From Larix sibirica (lineage: Eukaryota; Streptophyta; Pinopsida; Pinales; Pinaceae): a stretch of DNA of 20,345 bases. The position numbers and the translations under genes are program-made. Where the stretch lies: positions 1 to 20,345 of the forward strand of contig NWUY0304210955.1 in NCBI GenBank assembly GCA_004151065.3, in the 5' to 3' direction. The notes beneath the pieces were generated by a model. That model made no database searches, was not told where the DNA came from, and was given only the letters and a program-made list of their open reading frames with translations. This document shows positions 1 through 7,997 of the stretch, piece by piece (position 1 is the stretch's first letter; the number at the start of each line of letters is the position of its first letter).

Positions 1-13
1 CCTAGGCGGATCC

Positions 14-34
14 GATCCGGATACGTATCGGATC
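14..34. repeat. Near-perfect 21-bp palindrome
   Basis: GATCCG (14-19), one unpaired G, the self-complementary ATACGTAT (21-28), then CGGATC (29-34). GGATCCG-like words recur at 8-14 and 48-54, so the first 55 bases are dense in this word. It may be the edge of a repeat that continues left of the window. No function is visible. Confidence 0.5.
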
Positions 35-558
35 ACATTGGGGTGGCGGATCCGGTAACAGAGAAATAATCATCCACAACCACAAGCCCCTGGAATTCAT
101 GCAGATGCCGGGAATGTTGCAGAACAGCTGCCTTCAAAAGTGGTCCACACACCTTCAACAACTCCACTTGAAGATCAAACACAAGAATGGCACAAACTGA
201 GGTGCCAGCACAAACTGAAGTGCATATTGCCTTGATCAACCTCCATTTGTGGCACTCACCACCATGCTTAATTCTTCTGAACACGAGACTTTCAAGTGGC
301 CCTAGTTGTCATGACAGCAATCCTAACTTTGTCACTACATATCAAAAACTGGGTGCAGATAAACAAGTTTCAACCTCTCACCTCCATGATGGACTTTATG
401 CTTTCACCTCCATGATATACTTTATGCCATCTGAGCCACCTCTGTGTTCCTTCAAGCGAGCACGAGAGACTGGTTTGGGAGGTGCATTATAATCAAATAG
501 CAAGGCACTTCAACATGGAGAAAACAATGATGGTACTATGAAAGTACTTTGAAGTTTG

Positions 559-867
559 GGATACCTACAATCAAAACTCTCCAATTCAGAATGGAAAACC
601 TACGTTTATAACAGTAACTGAAGCATACAATCTGAAATCTGAACAGAATTCTGAAAAGTGAATTATTTTACTGTGTTATGAGCCAAATCTGCTGACAGCA
701 TATAAATTTGCTACAAAATTTGCTATTTTTGTGGAGATTACAGCTAGATTCAATAATTACTTCAACAAAAGGATGCCTACAATTAAATCTCTGCAATGAT
801 GAACAGAAAACCTGCAATTATAATAGCAACTGATGCATACAATCTGAAATATGAACAGAATTTTGAA
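559..867. repeat. 97-bp direct repeat, two copies 212 bp apart
   Basis: Positions 559-655 and 771-867 align without gaps at roughly 80 percent by eye. Both run from GGAT.CCTACAAT through AAAACCT and GCATACAATCTGAAAT to GAACAGAATT.TGAA. The 115 bp between them shows no match to either copy. This is an old duplication within the presumed TFIIA-S intron. It has no open frame, and I cannot tell a local duplication from two copies of a small transposable element. Confidence 0.7.
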
Positions 868-1826
868 TGTTTTCTTTGTATTTTTCCTTTTTCTGAAAAT
901 CTGAAAACACTGTCAGGATATTTCAACACTGGGAATTAGTTTAAGGTCAACTTGGTCTAATCTGCTTTTCAGCCTAGAGTTTCTTTAGTGTGATTTCACT
1001 GTGTTTTTCTTCTGATTTTGTGCTTAATAATCTAACAGTCACATTCATGTCCTATGCATGAGAGATATGGCAGTTCAACATCTCCTCAATAATAAGGGCA
1101 TTTGATTTGTGGCTTGTCATCTAATTAGTCCATGATCTCTATTTACAGAGCATGGAGGATCACTTGTCAACAATCAATCTGTGAGATGTTCTTGTGTAAA
1201 TCATTCCAAACATGAGTCGAGATATGCAGTAAAATTGATAACTGCATTTACTAGGCCAATTTTTTGTCAAAGAGGTTACTGCCCACAAAAAAGCTATATA
1301 TGTATTTTCAATTATGTGGGTCTAAGAGGTTGCCAGTAATCCAAATTGAGTACAATGAAGCAAAATATTTACACAAATAAAATTTTGGAATCATTCAAAT
1401 GCATTTCATCTCATACATGACACAAATCCTTGGGCTAGCAAAGCAAGCTTGCCCTCTATAGAAACAATTATCAGACATCAATTTGGTAGCCAAAAAAGTG
1501 TCCTTGCAATTTGCATATCTCAAAATGGCTTCAGTGCAGTCAAAAGTGGACTGATTAAAGATAACATACTAACAACATCTTGTTCTCCTACGGAAGTATG
1601 TCATATATTTATATGATGTGTATAAGCAGTTGCTTACAAGGATTTTATATTGATGCACAAGGATAATATATTGATGAACACATAATCAACATGCAGACAG
1701 TTCTTGGATGGTGAAGCATATATACAACAGTTGAAGTCAACTTCCCATTTTGTTAATGCAGATAAGTATCCATGCACAGAGTCCAGGAAAATCAAGATCA
1801 AAAACGAGTGAACTTTTTATGCTAAC

Positions 1827-2257
1827 CTTGATAGTGACCTTACTCTTCACTTGTGTCTCCAGAGCTTCTGCCATAGACTGTGCACCAAAAGGGGAAAAAA
1901 ATAGTTGATTGTTTTCATCGCAGTAAAGATTTAATAGAATCAATTCATGCCATACAAATTAACAATTGCTGAAATATTACCGATAGACTGAATGATACAG
2001 TATAAAACTTGAAAGCAGAACTATTGTTATTAATGTGCCTAAAAGAAGGCGGCAAATTATTAAAACTTGTCTTGTCAAACAATGAACTTGTTCAGCAATG
2101 GATATCAAAAACAATTTGAGACAAGCACCTTATCAAACTGCACCAACACTTGAATAGCATGTTCCGGACTGAGGGTGCCGTTTGACACAAGTTCATCCAA
2201 CGTTTCTGTGAGACACGTGCCTATCGTCGATTTGCGATAGAGTTCGAATGTAGCCAT
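1827..2257 (-). CDS. TFIIA-S: Transcription initiation factor IIA gamma (small) subunit, partial
   Basis: TFIIA gamma pairs with TFIIA alpha/beta in the nucleus and stabilises TBP on the TATA box for RNA polymerase II initiation. Two coding exons are visible. Exon 1 (2257-2129, 43 codons) starts MATFELYRKS and contains the conserved LTETLDEL and AIQVLVQFDK. Exon 2 (1877-1827, 17 codons) reads SMAEALETQVKSKVTIK. The intron between them (2128-1878, 251 bp) has a GTGCTT donor and a GCACAG acceptor, and both exons end in phase 0, as I recall for plant homologues. These 60 residues cover the N-terminal helical part of a protein normally about 106 residues long. The beta-barrel exon starting GHLHTYRF was not found down to position 1. 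Residue 39 is valine, the common form at the site changed in the rice xa5 allele; residue 33 is His where Leu is usual. Identity is secure; completeness is not. Confidence 0.9.
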
Positions 2258-2264
2258 TGGACTT

Positions 2265-3441
2265 TTACAATATCATAAACCACTGCTGCTTCAAGAGATA
2301 GACTAACAATTGGGTCTGTATGTGATTGTCCCTGGAGTTGGACATTTATTATACACAACACACAAAGCATCTTAATAATGACTTGAACCGACAAGATGCA
2401 TCATGCAGCATCAGGAAATAAAATAAACGAGCTACATTTTAAATGTTTATTCAGAGAAGCCACTGAGCGGCTCACAGTCACCCAATTGAATTCCTAGGCC
2501 TTACCACCACACCAAGAATAAGCAAACACAACAGATGCCCTAATTGGCAGGGAGAGAAATACACAAAACAAGCATGTGAGAATGCATACCAACACAGGAT
2601 AAATTACAACTCAAAAAAATAAAACTAACAATTGGGTCTGTATGTGATTGTCCCTGGAGTTGGACATTTATTATATACAACACACACAAAGCATCTTAAT
2701 AATGACTTGAACCGACAAGATGCAGCATCAGGAAATAAAATAAACGAGCTACATTTTAAATGTTTATTCAGAGAAGCCACTGAGCGGCTCACAGTCACCC
2801 AATTGAGTTCCTAGGCCTTACCACCACACCAAGAATAAGCAAACACAACAGATGCCCTAATTGGCAGGGAGAGAAACACACAAAACAATCATGTGAGAAT
2901 GCATACCAACACAGGATAAATTACAACTCAAAAAAATAAAACTGATGACTGGGAAGCATGGCCTCTACCACCCTTAAGATCAATACAGACGATGGGCACA
3001 AGTTTGAAAATATCATAAACCACTGCTGACTCAAGAGATAGACCAATAATTGGGTCTGTATGTGATGGTCCCTGGAGTTGGACATTTATTATACACAACA
3101 CAGACAAAGCATCATATTAATAAAGACTTGAACACACAAGATGCAGCGTCTGGAAATAAAATATAATGAACGAGCTACATTTTGAATGTTTATTCAGAAA
3201 AGCCACTGGGCGGCTCACAGTCACGCAATTGAATTCCTAGGGCTTATCACCACAGCAAGAATAGGAAAATTCACAACAGACGCCCTAACTGGCAGGGAGA
3301 GAAATACACAAGACAAGCATGTGAGAATGCATACCAATACAGGAAAAATTACAACTCAACAAAAAAAAACCGATTACTAGCATGCATGGCCTCTACCACC
3401 GTTAAGATCAATACATAATGATAGGCACAAGTTTGAAAATA
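2265..3441. repeat. Three-copy tandem array, unit about 418 bp, one junction deleted
   Basis: The word TGGGTCTGTATGTGAT occurs at 2311, 2633 and 3051, giving periods of 322 and 418 bp. The full unit, seen in copy 3, starts AATATCATAAACCACTGCTG and ends near GGCACAAGTTTGAAA. Copy 1 keeps the left head but lacks the right tail; copy 2 lacks the head but keeps the tail (GCATGGCCTCTACCACC..GATCAATACA). A deletion of about 96 bp therefore removed the copy 1-copy 2 boundary. Copies 1 and 2 are nearly identical, with only scattered differences; copy 3 has diverged more. Each copy contains CACTGAGCGGCTCACAGTCA or a close variant. The array ends about 8 bp upstream of the TFIIA-S ATG. Confidence 0.9.
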
Positions 3442-3623
3442 AAAAAGCCCTGGAGCATTAGCTGTTAAAATTGCCGCCGAAACCTCCCTTCCGCAATGCA
3501 AATATCCTGGAGGCTACTGAGAATGGTTATAACTTCCCTCCAATGTTATGCCTGACTGATTTCATTCCGTGAGAATGAAGCAAGCAAATGAGACGCGGAA
3601 TTCATCCCATTTACATAAACATG

Positions 3624-3637
3624 AAACCCTAAACCCT
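3624..3637. promoter_or_regulatory. Telo-box (AAACCCTAAACCCT)
   Basis: Two telomere-type repeats in tandem lie just inside the proposed TFIIA-S leader intron. In plants such boxes are common near the 5' ends of genes for translation, transcription and cell proliferation, where they are bound by Pur-alpha or TRB-type proteins. The position, about 190 bp downstream of the predicted TFIIA-S transcription start, fits that pattern. The function here is inferred. Confidence 0.5.
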
Positions 3638-3718
3638 CCATTTGAAGCAAACAACCGAGAGATTCAATCCAAAATCGCTTAAAAATAACAAAACAGAGAA
3701 ACAGAATTGGGGGGGCAC

Positions 3719-3826
3719 CTGTAGCTACTGCTCTGCTGTTATTTGTGAATACTTGTGAAGTAAGCTGCTGCTGCCAAGGGAAACGGAAGAGACACAGCGG
3801 TGGGAGTTTGTTGGTCTGACCGTTCA
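3719..3826 (-). other. Putative untranslated first exon of TFIIA-S
   Basis: The interval lies between the expected start point, about 30 bp downstream of the TATA box at 3853-3862, and a donor-like CAG/GTGCCC at 3719/3718. It is enriched in CAGCAGCAG and CTCTTCCG-type words typical of plant leaders. An ATG at 3828-3833 opens a frame of 95 codons without homology to anything I recognise; if transcription starts near 3826 that ATG lies outside the mRNA. Both ends are approximate. Confidence 0.35.
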
Positions 3827-3852
3827 TGCGCACACTTTATAGTCCAAATAAT

Positions 3853-3862
3853 CTATTTATAG
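3853..3862 (-). promoter_or_regulatory. TATA box, TFIIA-S core promoter
   Basis: On the minus strand the sequence reads CTATAAATAG, an ideal plant TATA box. It faces the TFIIA-S coding exons and predicts a transcription start near 3826. A long AT-rich stretch just upstream (3885-3930) offers weaker TATA-like words, so the exact element is not certain. Confidence 0.55.
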
Positions 3863-4749
3863 TTCCAAGCCCATGGTAGATATATGGTAATTATATTATT
3901 TTTTAAATATATATTCATATTCATTTGTATATCCTTTTTCCAAAGAAAAATTTAACTTACTATTAATAATGCGAAACAGTAAATGTTCCACATGGCATGA
4001 AGTATACAGTCACTACTGATCAGTATATGTAGCAGAAAAATAATACAACCACGGGCACAGAAAAAGTCTGTCCCATAAAAACAAGTGACATATCAGTCAT
4101 AAATAACAGAGCATCAAATTGAAAGATCTAACAATGTCAGGAAAAAACAGTGCATACATAACTGCACAAACTCTTGTCTCCACACAAACCAAAGATAATA
4201 TCACCACCCGTCATATAGTGGCTCGACCCAAAAAACTACTACCATCAAAAGAACACATCAATAACGGTCATCGACATAGGTGCAATAACCAATGGATATA
4301 CCCCCAAAATGTAAATAGTGCCGCAATACAGTGCGAATCAACAAGATGTTGATGGAAATACACCCTATAGACGGAAAAGCGCCGAATCCATTTACCATTA
4401 TAATATGAATTTATAAATAAATATGTACTTTATAATTACAAAATCATTTTATAAAAGATAATGAATTTGAAACCCAATGCCTTAGTGAGTTAGATAACTA
4501 TGTTGCAAATACTCTTCACTCTCATAAACGTTTTGTTTGTCTGCGAACTGCAATATTCTCCTTCATTATGTCACATAGCCATCAACTTCATCTGTCCCAC
4601 AAAAGCAATGAGCATCATGTATTTTGGCTTTTGAACTGCACAAGGAGTAGCTATGTATTTTGGCTTTTGCACTGCAGGAACAACTTTAGGCGTGTACAAT
4701 TTTAAAAGAAAAAAATGAGTCGTGGAAATCAACACCATATGAAATTTCA

Positions 4750-4780
4750 GGCCCAACTTTAGGGATGCAGAAACCCTAAA
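4750..4780. promoter_or_regulatory. Site II element plus telo-box
   Basis: GGCCCA at 4750-4755 is TGGGCC on the minus strand, a site II element of the class bound by TCP factors. AAACCCTAAA at 4771-4780 is a telo-box. The pairing of the two is known from plant promoters of proliferation-linked genes such as PCNA and ribosomal protein genes. It lies about 620 bp upstream of the predicted cyclin transcription start, farther than usual, so its use is uncertain. Confidence 0.4.
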
Positions 4781-4947
4781 ATTGGCTTTCCTCTTCCCTC
4801 TCTTATTTCACATGGCCCCTTATCTTTTTCTTAGGCTTTCCTATCTTTTGCTAAGCTTTATTTTGGCACCCCAACTATCCCAAAATTTTATTATGTTATC
4901 TTTTGACAAAACTTTTGATTTGTAAAAGATTTGGCCCCAAAATCTTG

Positions 4948-5030
4948 TCGCGCGCATCCCCTCATGTAAAAAAAATCATTTCCGTTTGTCATTTATCGCG
5001 CGAGCTCCAAAGGGGCAGCGCAGGCACGTG
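4948..5030. promoter_or_regulatory. Two CGCG boxes and a G-box
   Basis: TCGCGCG occurs at 4948-4954 and again at 4996-5002, in a region otherwise poor in CpG. CACGTG, the G-box core for bZIP and bHLH factors, is at 5025-5030. CGCG boxes are the core recognised by CAMTA factors. Their clustering within about 420 bp upstream of the cyclin TATA-like box supports an active promoter; the individual sites are short and could occur by chance. Confidence 0.4.
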
Positions 5031-5091
5031 TGATATAACAGACATCTTGTCTACATTAATTAAATTAAAAAAGGATTGCTAAAGTTAGCAG

Positions 5092-5333
5092 GCGGGAAAA
5101 AGAATGTAGGTCTTCCCGGGTTATTTAGCGGGGATTTTAGATGCATCTCGCTAATATTAGAGGCTGCACGCGATTTGGAAGGTTACCGGCGTGTTACAGG
5201 GTTAACCGGGAATCTCACGTCTGTTAACGGGAAGTGAATCCCTCGCGGTTAAATTTAGCGGTCTGTATTGCCCGCCAAAATTGAAAGGCAAAACCGTGAA
5301 AAGGAGAGCGGGGAAAGTGATTTTTCCGCCAAA
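5092..5333. promoter_or_regulatory. Cluster of three E2F-type sites in the CYCD promoter
   Basis: On the minus strand, 5092-5099 reads TTTCCCGC and both 5272-5279 and 5326-5333 read TTTGGCGG. All three match the plant E2F consensus TTTSSCGS. The two TTTGGCGG copies are exactly 54 bp apart and lie about 30 and 85 bp upstream of the TATA-like box at 5364. E2F/DP dimers bind such sites and are held inactive by RBR until a cyclin D kinase phosphorylates RBR. The sites suggest that this cyclin gene is itself an E2F target. Confidence 0.65.
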
Positions 5334-5363
5334 ATAAAGGTAGGGAAATATCCATTCTCGCAC

Positions 5364-5373
5364 TAATATAAAT
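5364..5373 (+). promoter_or_regulatory. TATA-like box, CYCD core promoter
   Basis: TAATATAAAT lies 31 bp downstream of the last E2F site and would place the transcription start near 5395-5405. The leader to the ATG at 6204 would then be about 800 nt unless an intron is removed. The call rests on sequence resemblance and position only. Confidence 0.4.
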
Positions 5374-5484
5374 TGCAGAGGGTAGTATTTCATTTTCCAC
5401 GGCGACGGGAATCCCGACGTTTCTTGTCTGTCAATTGACATCCGTCTGTTTTACTGAGTTCTCCGCGAGAGGATATAGAGATAG

Positions 5485-5578
5485 ATGGAGACACTATACA
5501 GTGAATAGTTCATGGAAGCCTAGAGAAGCTTCGGCCATGGATTATTGTCTCACCGATGAACAAAGAAGTCATTTCTGA
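5485..5578 (+). promoter_or_regulatory. Three short upstream ORFs in the likely CYCD leader
   Basis: Following the predicted start site, the first three ATGs each open a tiny ORF: 5485-5508 (METLYSE, 7 codons), 5512-5523 (MEA) and 5537-5578 (13 codons, MDYCLTDEQRSHF). The third has a good plant context, GGCCATGG. None overlaps the next. If the leader includes this part they would lower translation of the cyclin and could make it depend on reinitiation. More ATGs follow before 6204; a possible intron from GTAAGG at 5885 to the CAG at 6173-6175 would remove some of them. Confidence 0.4.
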
Positions 5579-6203
5579 TTCCTTAGTTTGTTGAAGGAAA
5601 AAATAGGATTTGCTGTTGAAGTTAGCTCAGATTTACTTTTGGCTGTTATGAGCTGTTTCACGGTGTTTTTCTGGTCGTTTTTGCAGTGTAAAATAGAGAA
5701 CTTTGACGTAACTTTGTTAATGTGTTCAAATTTATTGTAAATTTGTGGGGATTTATGTGTTTTTGAAATATTTGGATGAGTTTTGGGTCGGTAGGAGCCG
5801 AAAACAACTGTGGAAATGGTTATTTAGAGGATTCCGCGGACTTTTTCCTGTAAATAGGAAGTTTCTTCCAAATCCGGGTTTTTTGTAAGGTTGAGAGAGA
5901 TATTCGAAGATTTATGCAACTCTAAACAGGAGGCCGTTAGGCCGTTACATTAGGTGCAGTTCTTTTTAAAGATAAGCCCTCATACCAATACTTGTTAAAA
6001 GATTCCTGTAATTTTGTAAAGATCTATGAAACTTTAAATGGTCAAACCCTGGTGTTAGCTCACCGAAGCAAAACGGAGGGGAAATCTGCATACTGTTAAT
6101 AAAGACCTGAATGTAAATAGCGAAATGAGGAGCTTTGCTGCATTTGAAGTGAGATGATACTGGCGGGCTTTGCAGTTCTGAAATTGTAGCCGATATTGTA
6201 AGT

Positions 6204-7997
6204 ATGGCACTCAGCTTCGATTGTGTGTCGAGTCTTTTGTGCGGGGAGGATGCTAGCGAAGTAGCGTGGGACGACGAGGTAGGGAGCTCAAGATTCGAGG
6301 GCGAAAATATTGAGCATTTACAGCAACCGGATCTTGCTTACTTGCCAGACTTTCCGGTGGAAGACGACGAGACAATTACTTTCTTGGTGAAAAAAGAGTC
6401 TGATCATCTGCCTCGAGAAGACTACCTGGAACGTTATCGGAACCGCGTTTTGGACATTACGGCTCGGCAGGATGCCATTAGCTGGATTCGCAAGGTACTT
6501 TTACGATAATAATAATAATGAAGCTTTTTCTTTTCCGATTGTGTTGAGAATGAAGTTTATCGTCAGCCTTAAAACCTTGAACTTTCGAGTGTCCTGCGAT
6601 GATAATGGAGTCAATGCTAGCGGACTGTATCTATTGTAAAGAAAGATTTAGATAATGGAATGAATGGTAGCCGATTAGTTTTAGCTTCAAATTTGTAAGC
6701 ATTTGAAGTAACTATGTCGCATTGTCGGTGGTACTAAACGAGACAGTTATTATTTGTTTACAGGTTCAAGCTCATTACAATTTCAGACCGCTTACAGCTT
6801 ATTTATCCGTAAATTACCTGGATCGATTCTTGTCGAGCCATGAGCTACCGGTAAGGCCGCCCCCGAAATGTTCATTCTTGAGTTCTGCATTGCTTTAGCA
6901 GCTCCCGGAAAAGGCATTAAGCTTTCTTTAAATTTTTGGTAAACAGCAAGGTGTAGGCTGGCCGCTTCAGTTATTATCGGTTGCCTGCTTGTCACTCGCT
7001 GCTAAAATGGAGGAAACAGTAGTTCCGCTTCTTCTTGATCTACAGGTAAAATAGCTAAATACTAACTGTCTTAGCTTAGTTCGGTATGGTAAATTTTAAT
7101 TTCACTACCTTCATCTTGGACTTCATTTACGTCATTGCAGGTTGGGGACGCAAAATTCGTATTCGAAGCTCGGACGATACGCAGAATGGAACTGCTGATC
7201 ATGACTACATTGAAATGGAGATTACACTCCATTACGCCATTTAACTTCATTGACTACTATTTGTACAGACTTCCCGGTAACAAGTCTGTGCCCGGGACCT
7301 TGATTTCTCGGGCAATGGACCTCGTTGTCAGTACTAATAGAGGTAATCAATGGTTCTGTGAAGTAAATTTGATTGACGATGCTTTCTTGAAGCACATTCA
7401 ATGTATGTCAGGTTTTGGCTCACATGAAATCTTGAATAATGATTACAGTGATCGATTTCTTGGACCATCGGCCATCGGCAATTGCCGGAGCAGCCGTTTT
7501 GTGTGCCGCGGAGGAAGTTTTGCACCTAGAATCCGCAGATTACAAAAATGCTATAATGTCTTCCAGCGCCGTTAACAAAGTAGGATTTCGATGCCTTATT
7601 GATAGGGAACTAAGCAAAGTTTTCTGAATATTTAGCTGTAGTTTATGCAATATGATGGAGGCTCCTCTGCCTAGGATTCGATCTCTAGCTCGATAATGTA
7701 TGCGTTTGTGTGCAAGATTCGGTATTTAGCTGCAATTATTCAATAATGGATCGTATTTTTGTGCAGAAAAGCATCATTAGCTGCTACGATCTGATGCAGG
7801 AACTTCTGATCGACTTTTGCTCAACACCAAAGAAGTCTTTAAGTGCCTCGCCGCAGAGCCCAGTGGGAGTGCTGGACGCGGCTGCCTGTGTTAGCTGTGA
7901 CAGTACTAAAAACACAGATGGTTCTGTGCAATTTATAGCGAAGAGAAGAAGAATTAATGACCCATTACTATGCATGGCCGAAGATCAGAGGTGGTAA
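6204..7997 (+). CDS. CYCD: D-type cyclin, six exons, complete (346 aa)
   Basis: G1 cyclin that partners CDKA in the nucleus and phosphorylates RBR to release E2F at G1/S. Coding exons: 6204-6494, 6764-6850, 6947-7045, 7141-7342, 7449-7579 and 7767-7997, all GT..AG, total 1041 nt with the stop; only intron 4 is phase 1, the rest phase 0. The start [10 protein letters not shown] fits the family. LLCGE at residues 11-15 is the LxCxE RBR-binding motif. The N-terminal cyclin box spans about 63-192 with the kinase-contact residues R88, D90, K146 (LAAKMEE) and E168; NYLDRFLS is at 114-121. The C-terminal box is about 194-290 with FRPS-like [15 protein letters not shown]. The tail has TP at 290, SP at 298 and 301, and a basic KRRR at 329-332, a possible nuclear signal. 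RQDAISWI and [14 protein letters not shown] are closest to CYCD2/CYCD4; that subgroup is inference. Confidence 0.95.

Larger units (their letters stand above)
1..1826. other. Left spacer: probable TFIIA-S intron 2, no exon found
   Basis: The second TFIIA small-subunit exon ends at 1827 (minus strand) with a good donor, AAG then GTTAGC, so this stretch should be intron 2 unless the gene is broken. I looked on the minus strand for the expected last exon, which in plants begins GHLHTYRFCDNVW and ends near VKIVACDSKLL, and found neither end. The stretch holds short duplications (18-bp period at 190-225, 26-bp period at 379-416) and a 97-bp direct repeat, listed separately. ORFs at 33-284 (minus) and 187-492 (plus) lack recognisable domains and look accidental. 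Confidence 0.5.
2258..3718 (-). other. Probable 5'-leader intron of TFIIA-S
   Basis: On the minus strand a leader exon appears to end CTACAG at 3719 and continue GTGCCC, a possible donor. The nearest acceptor to the start codon is TGTAAAAG (AG at 2263-2262), 4 nt before the ATG; an alternative is GCAGCAG (AG at 2284-2283), leaving a 25-nt leader tail that holds a short upstream ORF. Both acceptors have poor pyrimidine tracts. The interval has no conserved coding exon and is filled by the tandem array at 2265-3441. The model rests on splice-like words and on the TATA box at 3853-3862. Confidence 0.4.
3863..5090. other. Intergenic region between the divergent TFIIA-S and CYCD genes
   Basis: No gene is recognised. 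ORFs at 4119-4352 (plus) and 4571-4756 (minus) have no domain, and the second is built partly from a local duplication of TATTTTGGCTTTTG (4619-4632 and 4655-4668). The left half is AT-rich. The right half, from about 4750, carries promoter-type motifs that face the cyclin gene and are listed separately. Confidence 0.6.

Noticed and set aside
2632-3380. ORFs at 2632-2814 and 3186-3380
   Set aside because: They are formed by the tandem repeat units and are not kept open in all copies, so they are not genes.
3546-3833. 95-codon minus-strand ORF upstream of TFIIA-S
   Set aside because: It overlaps the predicted TATA-to-donor leader of TFIIA-S and crosses a likely splice donor; the protein has no recognisable domain.
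7343-7448. Read-through of CYCD exon 4 into the next segment
   Set aside because: The unspliced frame loses cyclin similarity after STNR, whereas splicing at 7342/7449 restores [10 protein letters not shown], typical of the family.
6792-7525. Minus-strand ORFs and alternate plus-strand frames inside CYCD
   Set aside because: They are shadows of the cyclin exons; the spliced plus-strand model gives a full-length conserved protein.
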